Source of the DNA: JBBSHJ01 sp038253135
Lineage (GTDB): Bacteria; Actinomycetota; Actinomycetes; Mycobacteriales; QHCD01
DNA length: 7,812 nt
NCBI GenBank assembly: GCA_038253135.1
Contig: JBBSHJ010000125.1
Coordinates: forward strand, 1 to 7,812
Reading direction: 5' to 3'
Shown: one piece after another, positions 1 through 5,771 of the stretch
Layout: every line of letters begins with the position of its first letter
How positions within the stretch are numbered: position 1 is the stretch's first letter
Notes under the pieces: generated by a model
The model's input: the letters and a program-made list of their open reading frames with translations, nothing else
What the model was told of the DNA's origin: nothing
Database searches by the model: none
Position numbers and translations under genes: made by a program

Positions 1-615
1 GGCTCCGGAAGCAAGCGGGCCACCACCGGCGGCGGTGCCGCGGTGACCTCGAGCGCCAAGTCCGCTGCAGCGAAGTCCACCGCGGTGAAATCCACGCCGG
101 CGAAGTCGACCGAAGCGAGGTCCACCGCCCCGGTGACCACCCGGCCGTCCACCACGACCAAGCCGACCACGACCAAGCCGACCACCGCCAAGCCGACCAC
201 GACCAAGCCGACCACCGCCAAGCCCACGACCGTCAAGCCCACGACCGCCAAGCCCACGACGGCCAAGCCGACCACCGCCAAGCCCACGACCGCCAAGCCC
301 ACGACGGCCAAGCCGACCGTCGTGCCAACGGCGAGGAAGGCGCCACTGACCGTCCTCAACAACACGACGACGACGGGTCTGGCCGGCCAGGCGGCCCAGG
401 TCTTCACCGGCAAGGGATGGCACGTCAACCAGGTCGCCAACTACACCGGAGACCTGCCGACGACGACGGTGTTCTACGACCAGGGCAACGATGCGCAGCA
501 GAAGGCGGCCCGCAGTCTGGCCGCGCAGTTCCCCGCGATCACGTCGGTGCAGCCGAGGATCGGCGGCCTACCCGGCAGCGGGCTCACCGTCGTCCTCGCG
601 CCCAACTGGGGCTGA
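1..615 (+). CDS. LytR_C-domain envelope protein, 5'-truncated by window edge
   Basis: The frame is open from base 1, so the true start, and probably a cytoplasmic tail and membrane anchor, lie upstream. At least 204 residues are visible. The visible part opens with a Gly/Ser/Lys-rich stretch. It continues into a Lys/Ser/Thr/Ala/Pro linker of five-residue units that becomes regular KPTTX at 160-324. The last ~90 residues form a compact domain starting LTVLNNT and running through GLAGQAAQ, GW.V, TTTVFY and the terminal GLTVVLAPNWG, which matches the LytR/CpsA C-terminal (LytR_C) family. Stand-alone anchored LytR_C proteins such as mycobacterial VirR act in cell-envelope homeostasis, and their linkers are thought to cross the wall. 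By analogy this is an exported, membrane-anchored wall-interacting protein (inference). It has no LCP catalytic domain in the visible part, so it is not expected to be a ligase. An upstream LCP domain cannot be excluded because the 5' end is missing. Confidence 0.82.
   Translation, partial: GSGSKRATTGGGAAVTSSAKSAAAKSTAVKSTPAKSTEARSTAPVTTRPSTTTKPTTTKPTTAKPTTTKPTTAKPTTVKPTTAKPTTAKPTTAKPTTAKPTTAKPTVVPTARKAPLTVLNNTTTTGLAGQAAQVFTGKGWHVNQVANYTGDLPTTTVFYDQGNDAQQKAARSLAAQFPAITSVQPRIGGLPGSGLTVVLAPNWG
160..324 (+). repeat. 15-bp tandem repeat encoding KPTTX units
   Basis: Eleven consecutive 15-base units are present, each starting with an AAG codon. The first ten read K-P-T-T-T/A/V and the last reads K-P-T-V-V. 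A degenerate upstream series with the same five-residue period (AKSAA, AKSTA, VKSTP, AKSTE, ARSTA) begins near base 55, so the whole linker probably grew by unit duplication. The units differ at synonymous positions (ACC/ACG, CCG/CCC), so they are coding repeats under drift and not a recent perfect expansion. Confidence 0.95.
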
Positions 616-725
616 GGTCGGCCCGAAAGGCCCGCAGCTCCGTGCCCCCGAACATGCGGTGCGGCAGCCGCGGGACGAGCTCGGCGCTCGATCCTGGCTC
701 GGTCCACCTTGTCTATCGCGTCCGA

Positions 726-731
726 TATGAT
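726..731 (+). promoter_or_regulatory. Candidate -10 element (TATGAT) for the riboswitch-thrC transcript
   Basis: TATGAT matches the sigma-70-like -10 consensus at five of six positions and would start RNA near 738-740, about 16 bases before the riboswitch P1 stem. No convincing -35 is found at the usual 16-18 base spacing. TTGTCT at 709-714 is too close, at 11 bases. The assignment rests on the -10 and its position only. Confidence 0.4.
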
Positions 732-755
732 CGGCCCACAACTGCACAGCACCAG

Positions 756-882
756 CTCATCCAGAGGGGCAGAGGGAACGGCCCGACGAAGCCCCGGCAA
801 CCATCACGATTATCCTCGTGTGAGAGGGAACCACGGTCGCGACAGGTGCCAAGTCCGCCCCGCAGATCGCGGGAAAGATGAG
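756..882 (+). promoter_or_regulatory. SAM-I (S-box) riboswitch
   Basis: All conserved parts of the S-box aptamer are visible. P1 is CTCATC (756-761) with GATGAG (877-882). P2 is GGGGC (766-770) with GCCCC (791-795), enclosing the conserved AGAGGGAACGGCCCGACGAA segment. P3 is GGCAACC (796-802) with GGTGCC (845-850), and a further hairpin CACGA/TCGTG (805-809/816-820) extends it. P4 is CCCGC (859-863) with GCGGG (869-873), followed by the invariant GGGAAAGATGAG. The class binds S-adenosylmethionine and turns expression off. No intrinsic terminator follows. The P1 3' strand (877-882) overlaps the AGGAG at 881-885 upstream of thrC, so control is probably at translation initiation (inference), as proposed for many high-GC S-boxes. 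Confidence 0.95.
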
Positions 883-901
883 GAGAAAGGCGCTCACACC
901 C

Positions 902-2170
902 ATGACCGTTACCGCTGATCCGACCTTCGCCGCCTCGCCTGCCAGCCACCTGCGCTGTCGCAACTGCGGCGCCACCGTCGATCTCGCCCCCATTCATGCC
1001 TGCGTGGAGTGCTTCGGCCCGCTCGAGATCGGCTACGACGCCGACGCGCTCACCGCCGTGACGCGCGAGCAGATCGAGTCCGGCCCGCACAGCATCTGGC
1101 GCTACGCGCCGCTGCTGCCGGTCGGACAGGACCCCACGACCCGCGTCAGCCTCGACCCGGGCCTGACCCCGCTGGTGCGCGCCGACAAGCTTGCCCGCGA
1201 GCTCGGCATGAAGACGCTATGGGTCAAGGACGACTCTGCCAATCCGACCCATTCCTTCAAGGACCGGGTCGTCTCCCTGGCCGCCACCGCGGCGCGTCAG
1301 CTGGGTTTCCATCGACTGGCCTGCGCGTCGACCGGTAACCTCGGCAACTCCGTCGCCGCCCATTCTGCTCGGCACGGCCTCGAGTCATATGTCTTCATTC
1401 CGGCCGATCTTGAGCCGGCTAAGGTTGTGCAATCGGCGATCTACGGCGGCAATCTCATCGCCGTCGAGGGCAACTATGACGACGTCAACCGGCTGACCTC
1501 CGAGCTGGCCGAGACCGACGAATTCGAGACCACCGCCTTCGTCAATCAGAATGTGCGGCCCTATTACGCCGAGGGGTCCAAGACTCTCGGCTTCGAGGTG
1601 GCCGAGCAGCTCGGTTGGCGGCTGCCCGAGCAGGTCGTCGTACCGCTCGCGTCCGGCTCGCAGTATACGAAGATCGACAAGGCATTCCACGAGCTCGCCG
1701 CGATCGGGCTGGTGCCGGAGGCACCGGTCGTGATGTACGGCGCGCAGTCGGCCGGCTGCGCGCCGATCGCCGCCGCCTTTGCCGACGGCACCGGCGTAGT
1801 GCGCCCGGTCAAGCCGACCGGGATCGCCAAGTCACTCAACATCGGCAACCCGGCCGACGGCCCCTACGCACTGGACACCGCCCGGCGTACCGGCGGCGTC
1901 ATTGAGGCGGTCGACGACGACGAGATCCGCGCCGGCATCGCTCTGCTGGCCCGCACGACCGGCATCTTTGCTGAGACCGCCGGCGGTGTGACCGTCGCGG
2001 TGCTGCAGAAACTGCTGCGCGCGGGCGCGCTGGACCCGGAGCGGGAGACCGTCGTCTTCAACACCGGCGACGGGCTGAAGACTCTCGACGCGGTCGCCGG
2101 CACCGCCCGGCCGACCCACACCATCCGACCCTCGCTGGCCAGCGCCCGCGACGCCGGCCTGCTCGGCTGA
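902..2170 (+). CDS. thrC: Threonine synthase (PLP fold type II, zinc-ribbon type)
   Basis: Converts O-phosphohomoserine to threonine and phosphate in the cytosol. The product is 422 residues. An N-terminal zinc ribbon has C19-x2-C22 and C34-x2-C37. The PLP lysine is K120 in THSFKDR, STGNLGNS (143-150) forms the PLP-ring and substrate loop, and ASGSQYTK (250-257) stands where many relatives have a Gly-rich phosphate loop. The KPTGIAKSLNIGNPADG and TGDGLKT segments match the longer cyanobacterial-like ThrC group, not the shorter ~350-residue actinobacterial ThrC. I chose ATG 902 because the in-frame ATG at 878 lies inside the riboswitch P1 stem, while 902 follows AGGAG/AAAGG (881-890). Expression is probably repressed by SAM. 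Its riboswitch suggests a link to methionine. A related PLP reaction such as phosphohomoserine sulfhydrylation is possible but unproven. Confidence 0.9.
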   Translation: MTVTADPTFAASPASHLRCRNCGATVDLAPIHACVECFGPLEIGYDADALTAVTREQIESGPHSIWRYAPLLPVGQDPTTRVSLDPGLTPLVRADKLARELGMKTLWVKDDSANPTHSFKDRVVSLAATAARQLGFHRLACASTGNLGNSVAAHSARHGLESYVFIPADLEPAKVVQSAIYGGNLIAVEGNYDDVNRLTSELAETDEFETTAFVNQNVRPYYAEGSKTLGFEVAEQLGWRLPEQVVVPLASGSQYTKIDKAFHELAAIGLVPEAPVVMYGAQSAGCAPIAAAFADGTGVVRPVKPTGIAKSLNIGNPADGPYALDTARRTGGVIEAVDDDEIRAGIALLARTTGIFAETAGGVTVAVLQKLLRAGALDPERETVVFNTGDGLKTLDAVAGTARPTHTIRPSLASARDAGLLG

Positions 2171-2272
2171 CTCCCTGTCGTCCGTCCACCCGTGCCCCAC
2201 GCCGACCGGTCGCCCTCTCCCCGGCGCCCGCCGATCGCCCCGTCCGTCGCTCCCGGCGGGCCAAACCCCAAC

Positions 2273-2296
2273 CGCTCCCCGGTCGACTGGGGAGCG
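2273..2296. terminator. Strong hairpin between convergent thrC and marR, likely bidirectional terminator
   Basis: A perfect 8-bp stem, CGCTCCCC (2273-2280) with GGGGAGCG (2289-2296), closes an 8-base loop. It sits in the 174-base gap between the two convergent stops. There is no T-run on the plus strand. On the minus strand the stem is followed by a short GTTGGGGTTTGG tract. A second, weaker stem lies just upstream (2226-2233 with 2254-2261, 20-base loop). GC-rich hairpins without a U-tract are common actinobacterial terminators. Confidence 0.6.
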
Positions 2297-2344
2297 CCGG
2301 AATGAGACCGCGGAGAGGCGCGAGAAAGGACCAAGGCACGAAGG

Positions 2345-2962
2345 TCAGTCACGGGTACGGCGGTCGGCCCGCTGGGTGCGCATCTCGATCGTGGCCGCGC
2401 GCAAGGCGGCCCGGGCGGCATCGAGCATGTGCAGGAAGCTGGTGAGCTCGGCCGCGGTGAATTGGTCGCGCACTGCGAGGAGCCGCTCGTTGGCCGGCGC
2501 GAAGGTCTCCTCGGTACGGGCGGTCGTCGTGTCCTGCAGGGTGACGATGACGCGGCGGCGATCATCGGGGTCGCGCTCGCGGCGTACCAGCTCGGCCTCC
2601 TCGAGACGGTCGATGACGCGGGTCGTCGTCGCAGTCGGTAGCCCGAGGCGGGTCGCGAGCTCGCCGGCCGCCATCGAACCGCTGATCTCCAGCAGGTTGA
2701 GGGCCTCGAGATCGAGGATCTGGATGCCGAGCAACCCCGCCGCGACGTGCGCGTTGAGGACGACGGCGACGGTGAATTCCCGGTAGGTCGCCTCGGCCAG
2801 CTCGACCGCGTTGCCGGTCGTGACCCGGCCGCCGAGGCCGGGACCCGCGGCGAGCGGCGGCTCCGGCGAGCGCCGGCCAGCCCTCGGTCCGCGGCCGGAC
2901 CCGACCGATCCGCGCCGGGTCGTGTCCGGGGTCACGCCGGTAGGGTTTCTGGATCTCGCCAC
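2345..2962 (-). CDS. MarR-family transcriptional regulator
   Basis: A 205-residue winged-helix repressor. The MarR core starts near residue 52. It has the helix-turn-helix at about 86-125 (GELATRLGLPTATTTRVIDRLEEAELV), then the wing with the family-typical D-x-D-x-R run (RERDPDDRRRVIVTL, 128-142), then C-terminal dimerisation helices. The first ~48 residues are Gly/Pro/Arg-rich and probably disordered, longer than in most MarR proteins (~150 residues). The GTG start at 2962 is supported by GAAGG at 2970-2974 with a 7-base spacing, and no better internal start is seen between it and the core. It is divergent from a ruined EmrB/QacA exporter, with a perfect inverted repeat between them. This is the classic arrangement of a MarR repressor controlling itself and a drug pump. 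The inducing ligand is unknown. Confidence 0.88.
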   Translation of the reverse strand: MARSRNPTGVTPDTTRRGSVGSGRGPRAGRRSPEPPLAAGPGLGGRVTTGNAVELAEATYREFTVAVVLNAHVAAGLLGIQILDLEALNLLEISGSMAAGELATRLGLPTATTTRVIDRLEEAELVRRERDPDDRRRVIVTLQDTTTARTEETFAPANERLLAVRDQFTAAELTSFLHMLDAARAALRAATIEMRTQRADRRTRD

Positions 2963-2981
2963 AGCGGTACCTTCACATCAG

Positions 2982-3006
2982 GAAGTCTCCATAGCGGCGA
3001 GACTTC
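2982..3006. promoter_or_regulatory. Putative MarR operator (perfect 8-9-8 inverted repeat)
   Basis: GAAGTCTC (2982-2989) and GAGACTTC (2999-3006) are exact reverse complements separated by nine bases. The site is 20 bases upstream of the marR GTG and 56 bases upstream of the exporter GTG, in the divergent intergenic region. Its 25-base span fits dimeric MarR operators. On the minus strand a -10-like TATGGA falls around its spacer, so binding would block marR transcription (inference). Confidence 0.6.
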
Positions 3007-3061
3007 GGACCGGAGCGAACCTGACGTCGAGCCTATGCCCGACCAGCGAGAAGGAGCGGCA

Positions 3062-3859
3062 GTGACACAGGACGTCGTTCCCGTCCACCGGGCGGCGCCG
3101 GTGGGTGCCCCCGGGGCATCGGCTCGGCCGTGCTGCTCGCGGTGTTCGTGGCCTACGAGCTTGCCCGCCAGCGCCGCGACGGGTGCCGTTTGCGGTCGGC
3201 ATCGTGATCACCGCCGGCCTCGCGCCCAAGCTGGTCGACCGGTTCGGCTCCCGGATCCTGCTGGTCGGGGCGCTGGCCGCGGCGGCCGGCTTCGCCGGTG
3301 TCCTGCTCACCGTGCGCGAGATCACCGCCGCCGGCTCCCTCGACTTGGCACCGTCGATGCTCCTCGCCGGACTCGGATTCGGGCTCGCCGTCATCCCGAT
3401 GGCCGACCTCGTGCTCGCCGTCGTACCCCGGCCGGATGCCGGATCGGCGTCCGGTCTTTTCACGACGATGCAGCAGCTCGGCGCCGCCGTGGGTGTCGCC
3501 ATCATCGGCGTGGTGTTCTTCGGAGCCCTCACGTCCCACGCCGGAGGCGGCGCGGAGGCGGCCGTGCCGAAGCTGCGCACCGAGCTGGTGACGGCCGGCG
3601 TACCGGCCGCCTTCCTCGACCCGATGCTGGAGCAATTCCGCACCTGCGCACGGGATACGCCGGCCAGGACGATCCGAACAAGACGCCGGCCTCGTGCCGG
3701 CCGGAGCCGACCGGGCCGGCGGCGCAGCGGATCGCCGGCGCCTTGGATCGGGCCGGGGCCCGCGCAAGCGAGCAATGGTGGGTCGTCGGCGGTATCGCCC
3801 TGGCCGCGATTCCGCTGGCGCTGCTGCCGAGCCGGCCGCGGCGTCGCGCAGCGGGCTGA
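3062..3859 (+). pseudogene. Decayed EmrB/QacA-type (DHA2) MFS multidrug exporter
   Basis: The GTG at 3062 has a good RBS (AAGGAG 3051-3056, 5-base spacing) and encodes a short start, VTQDVVPVHRAAPV. The reading then breaks. At 3115-3180 another frame gives GSAVLLAVFVAYELARQRRDG, a segment typical of the middle of 14-TM exporters. At about 3183 a third frame takes over with PFAVGIVITAGLAPKL and then GLGFGLAVIPMADLV and SGLFTTMQQLGAAVGVAI, the C-terminal helices. Near 3650 it changes frame again to YAGQDDPNKTPASC and a last helix (WWVVGGIALAAIPLALLP), ending at TGA 3859. About 265 codons remain of the usual ~480-520. Most of TM1-TM6 and the linker before PFAVG are gone. It is very unlikely to transport anything. 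It is probably the former target of the divergent MarR. Confidence 0.85.
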
Positions 3860-3925
3860 GCGCGTCAGGGCGGCGGCGAATCGGGGCCGCGGCGGGTCGG
3901 GGCGCAGCCCTGCTTCACTGGTGCC

Positions 3926-4861
3926 ATGAGCACACCGCCCGAGGACGGCGAACAGCGACCGTGGCCTCGGCCGTACGAGGGCGAGTACGCCGCCGGCCCC
4001 ACGGACAACCCGCGCGAGCGCGGGACGTGGCCCCGCTCCTCCGACGGTGAGCGAGACTCCCACGACGGGCTCGATGCGCGGCCGCGGCGCGACGACCCGC
4101 TCGTGCCGGTGGATTTCGCCGGCTGGTTCGAGCGGATGTTCGGCGTCGTACGGCGCAGCTGGCTGCCGCTGCTGCCGTTCGTGCTGATCGCCGCGGTGCC
4201 GCAGGCCGTGCTCAGCCGCTACGCCGGCATCCTGTCCAACCGGCTCCCGAGCACCGGCACCTACAGCAACGTCCAGTGGCACGACGTGACCCGCGGTCTC
4301 CAGGGACCACTCGCGGGCTGGGGGATCGCGACGCTGATCGTCGGCCTGCTGATGCAATGTGCCGGGGTGTGGATCGTCGTGCGGCACGCCGCTGGGCGTG
4401 ACGTCGGTGCCGGATCGGCCGTGCAGTTCGCCGCGCGTCGTTCGCCGGCGCTGCTGGGCTGGACGTTCGTGGCGATCGCGCTCATCGTGATCGGCTTCAT
4501 CTGCCTGGTGATTCCCGGGGTATACCTGACCTTTGTCCTGTTGCCGACGCTCACCGGCGTGATCGTCATCGCCCGGGGCAGCATCACCGACTGCTTTGCC
4601 TTGGTCCGCGGTCGATTCTGGGCGACGGTGGGACGTACGGTGCTGTTCGCGGTGATCGTCGGTGGCGCGTCCCTGGTCCTGGATGCGATCGTCGGGCTGG
4701 TCCTCGATCAGTCGTCGTGGTGGTTCGCGGTCTACCGGCTCCTGGTCTCCGTGCCGATCACGATGCTGACCCTCGGATTCGCCGTCGTGACCTACGCCGA
4801 GTTGCGCGGACGGCGTACCGGTGATGGCACCGAGAAGCTTGCCGACGAGGTCTCCGCCTAG
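3926..4861 (+). CDS. Uncharacterised multi-pass membrane protein
   Basis: A 311-residue protein. The first ~62 residues are Pro/Arg/Asp-rich and probably cytosolic and disordered. About six hydrophobic segments follow, roughly at 78-97, 130-153, 174-196, 199-217, 236-260 and 270-291. The stretch IPGVYLTFVLLPTLTGVIVIARG followed by ALVRGRFWATVGRTVL resembles the PGVYL...V.G.FWR..G pattern of actinobacterial proteins loosely annotated as glycerophosphodiester-phosphodiesterase membrane domain or DUF7847-like. No catalytic domain is attached and I cannot assign a function. No clear Shine-Dalgarno precedes the ATG, so it may be leaderless or weakly translated. It stands alone between two pseudogenes, and its stop lies in an 11-bp tandem duplication. 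Confidence 0.8.
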   Translation: MSTPPEDGEQRPWPRPYEGEYAAGPTDNPRERGTWPRSSDGERDSHDGLDARPRRDDPLVPVDFAGWFERMFGVVRRSWLPLLPFVLIAAVPQAVLSRYAGILSNRLPSTGTYSNVQWHDVTRGLQGPLAGWGIATLIVGLLMQCAGVWIVVRHAAGRDVGAGSAVQFAARRSPALLGWTFVAIALIVIGFICLVIPGVYLTFVLLPTLTGVIVIARGSITDCFALVRGRFWATVGRTVLFAVIVGGASLVLDAIVGLVLDQSSWWFAVYRLLVSVPITMLTLGFAVVTYAELRGRRTGDGTEKLADEVSA

Positions 4862-4875
4862 CGCCCGCCTAGCGC
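4854..4875. repeat. Perfect 11-bp tandem duplication over two convergent stop codons
   Basis: CCGCCTAGCGC occurs twice back to back (4854-4864 and 4865-4875). The first copy contains the TAG stop of the membrane-protein gene. The second contains, on the minus strand, the TAG that ends the P-loop kinase remnant. Slippage is the simplest origin. Confidence 0.9.
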
Positions 4876-5041
4876 AGTAGCTGCGGTCCCGCACGACGCG
4901 CTCCACGCAGGCGCGGGCGATCGAGGTCGAATGGCTCGGGGTCGAGCGTGTCGGCCGGGTCGAGAGGGTGGTCTTGCCGGATCCCGGCCCGCCGGTGACG
5001 TGAAGGGAGGTGCGCTGTAGGGGTTGGCATGGCCGGGTCAT
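4869..5041 (-). pseudogene. Remnant of a P-loop nucleoside/adenylate-kinase-like gene
   Basis: On the minus strand one frame gives LHVTGGPGSGKTTL, with the Walker A codons at 4967-4993, the usual N-terminus of small P-loop kinases of the adenylate-kinase/FlaR type. Directly after TTL the meaningful reading continues in a different frame as DTLDPEPFDLDR, the expected next strand and helix (ADxLxxxxFDLDxIA in relatives), and then ends at TAG 4869-4871. Only about 55 residues of a normally ~180-200 residue protein survive. There is one frameshift near 4965, and the lid and LID-like regions are missing. An ATG at 5041 could be the old start. The remnant extends to about 45 bases from the -35 of the divergent regulator operon. 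Assignment rests mainly on the P-loop. Confidence 0.5.
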
Positions 5042-5084
5042 GTCCGGCGGATGGTTCTGCGCCGCTGAATTCCGGCGCGAACAC

Positions 5085-5113
5085 TTGACAACACATGCTT
5101 CGAAAGCCATGCT
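5085..5113 (+). promoter_or_regulatory. Promoter of the regulator-ABC operon, probably giving a leaderless mRNA
   Basis: A perfect -35 TTGACA (5085-5090) is followed after 17 bases by CATGCT (5108-5113), which keeps the key A and T positions of a -10. The predicted RNA start, seven bases on, is the A of the ATG at 5121, so translation would begin at the 5' end without an RBS, a common actinobacterial arrangement. No Shine-Dalgarno is seen before 5121. Confidence 0.6.
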
Positions 5114-5116
5114 TCG
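5095..5116. repeat. Direct repeat ATGCTTCG overlapping the -10, candidate operator
   Basis: ATGCTTCG occurs at 5095-5102 and again at 5109-5116, 14 bases start to start. One copy is in the promoter spacer and the other covers the -10. The surrounding ACATG...CATGT adds partial dyad character. Position suggests an autoregulatory binding site for the ArsR-type product encoded immediately downstream (inference). Confidence 0.45.
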
Positions 5117-5120
5117 CAAC

Positions 5121-5771
5121 ATGTATTCCGAGCCGCGGGTGATCACCGACCCCAAGTGGATGCGGGCCATGGCCCACCCGCTGCGCTGGCGGATCCTGGA
5201 CGTCTTGCGCTCCAGTGACGAGCCGATGACGGCGACGCAGGTCAGCGCGGTAGTCGGTGAGAGTCCGGCCAACTGCTCCTTCCACCTCCGCATCCTGGCG
5301 AAATACGGCTTCATCGAGGAGGCCGGCGGCGGCAAGGGACGTAGTCGGCCGTGGCGCGCCAGCGACATTTCCATCGAAGTCATCGACGACCCCGAATCCG
5401 CACCAGTCGATGGTGCGAAAGAGTTGCGCGACATCCTGCGTGCCCGAGCCTTCAGGCGCATCGAGGAGTGGGAGCACGCCAACACCACCTACCAGTATTC
5501 ACCGCGCTGGCGACGCGCGGGAATGGAGGTGGAGTGGGACGTTCCGTTGACAGTCGACGATCTCGCCGAGTTGCAAGAGGATTTCAAGAAGCTCGTATCA
5601 AAATACACCGGACGCGAGCCAGCGCCCGAAGGCGCGATTTCTGCCAAAATCTACGGGTGGGCATTTCCCATCGGGGATCCGAGCAAGCCACGGTCGGGTC
5701 GCAAAGTCCCGGCCCGCAAAAAGCCTGGTCGCACCGTCATACGTCCGGCTAAGGGGACGAACGACCGGTGA
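5121..5771 (+). CDS. ArsR-type winged-helix transcriptional regulator
   Basis: A 216-residue protein. A winged helix-turn-helix occupies about residues 11-82. It has the family-typical MRAMAHPLRWRILDVL first helix, the TATQVSAVVGESPANCSFHLRIL recognition region and a GRSRPW wing. The middle part is charged, helical and Trp/Arg-rich (RIEEWEHANTTYQYSPRWRR). The tail is basic (187-213, Lys/Arg/Pro-rich). No metal-binding Cys pair in the pattern of classical ArsR sensors is visible, since the only Cys is C52 in the recognition region. This points to a non-metal ArsR/HTH_20 regulator. The start at 5121 is chosen over upstream in-frame ATGs (5040, 5109) because the TTGACA promoter places the RNA 5' end there. 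It overlaps the downstream exporter gene by four bases (GTGA) and very probably regulates it. The effector is unknown. Confidence 0.82.
   Translation: MYSEPRVITDPKWMRAMAHPLRWRILDVLRSSDEPMTATQVSAVVGESPANCSFHLRILAKYGFIEEAGGGKGRSRPWRASDISIEVIDDPESAPVDGAKELRDILRARAFRRIEEWEHANTTYQYSPRWRRAGMEVEWDVPLTVDDLAELQEDFKKLVSKYTGREPAPEGAISAKIYGWAFPIGDPSKPRSGRKVPARKKPGRTVIRPAKGTNDR

Noticed and set aside
160..324. CRISPR-like array
   Set aside because: The units are 15 bp with no spacers, keep one reading frame and encode KPTTX, so they are coding repeats.
620..632. Terminator hairpin after the LytR_C gene (GGCC-CGAAA-GGCC)
   Set aside because: The stem is only 4 bp and there is no T-run, too weak to claim.
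878..901. ATG 878 as the start of thrC
   Set aside because: It lies inside the conserved GATGAG strand of riboswitch P1, and the eight extra residues have no family support. ATG 902 has a better placed RBS.
1832..2565. Minus-strand ORFs under thrC and marR
   Set aside because: Arg/Ser/Pro-rich antisense shadows with no recognisable domain, lying over well-supported genes.
3105..3929. Intact 274-residue transporter protein starting at ATG 3105
   Set aside because: The first ~25 residues and everything after ~3655 are out-of-frame translation. Only the middle is true MFS sequence, so it is a pseudogene segment.
2978..5488. Very long open frame on the minus strand (over 800 codons)
   Set aside because: It runs antisense across the MFS pseudogene, the membrane-protein gene and the ArsR gene. 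Its translation is Arg/Pro/Ala low-complexity with no domain, apart from the small P-loop fragment near 4970. It is a shadow of GC-rich codons.
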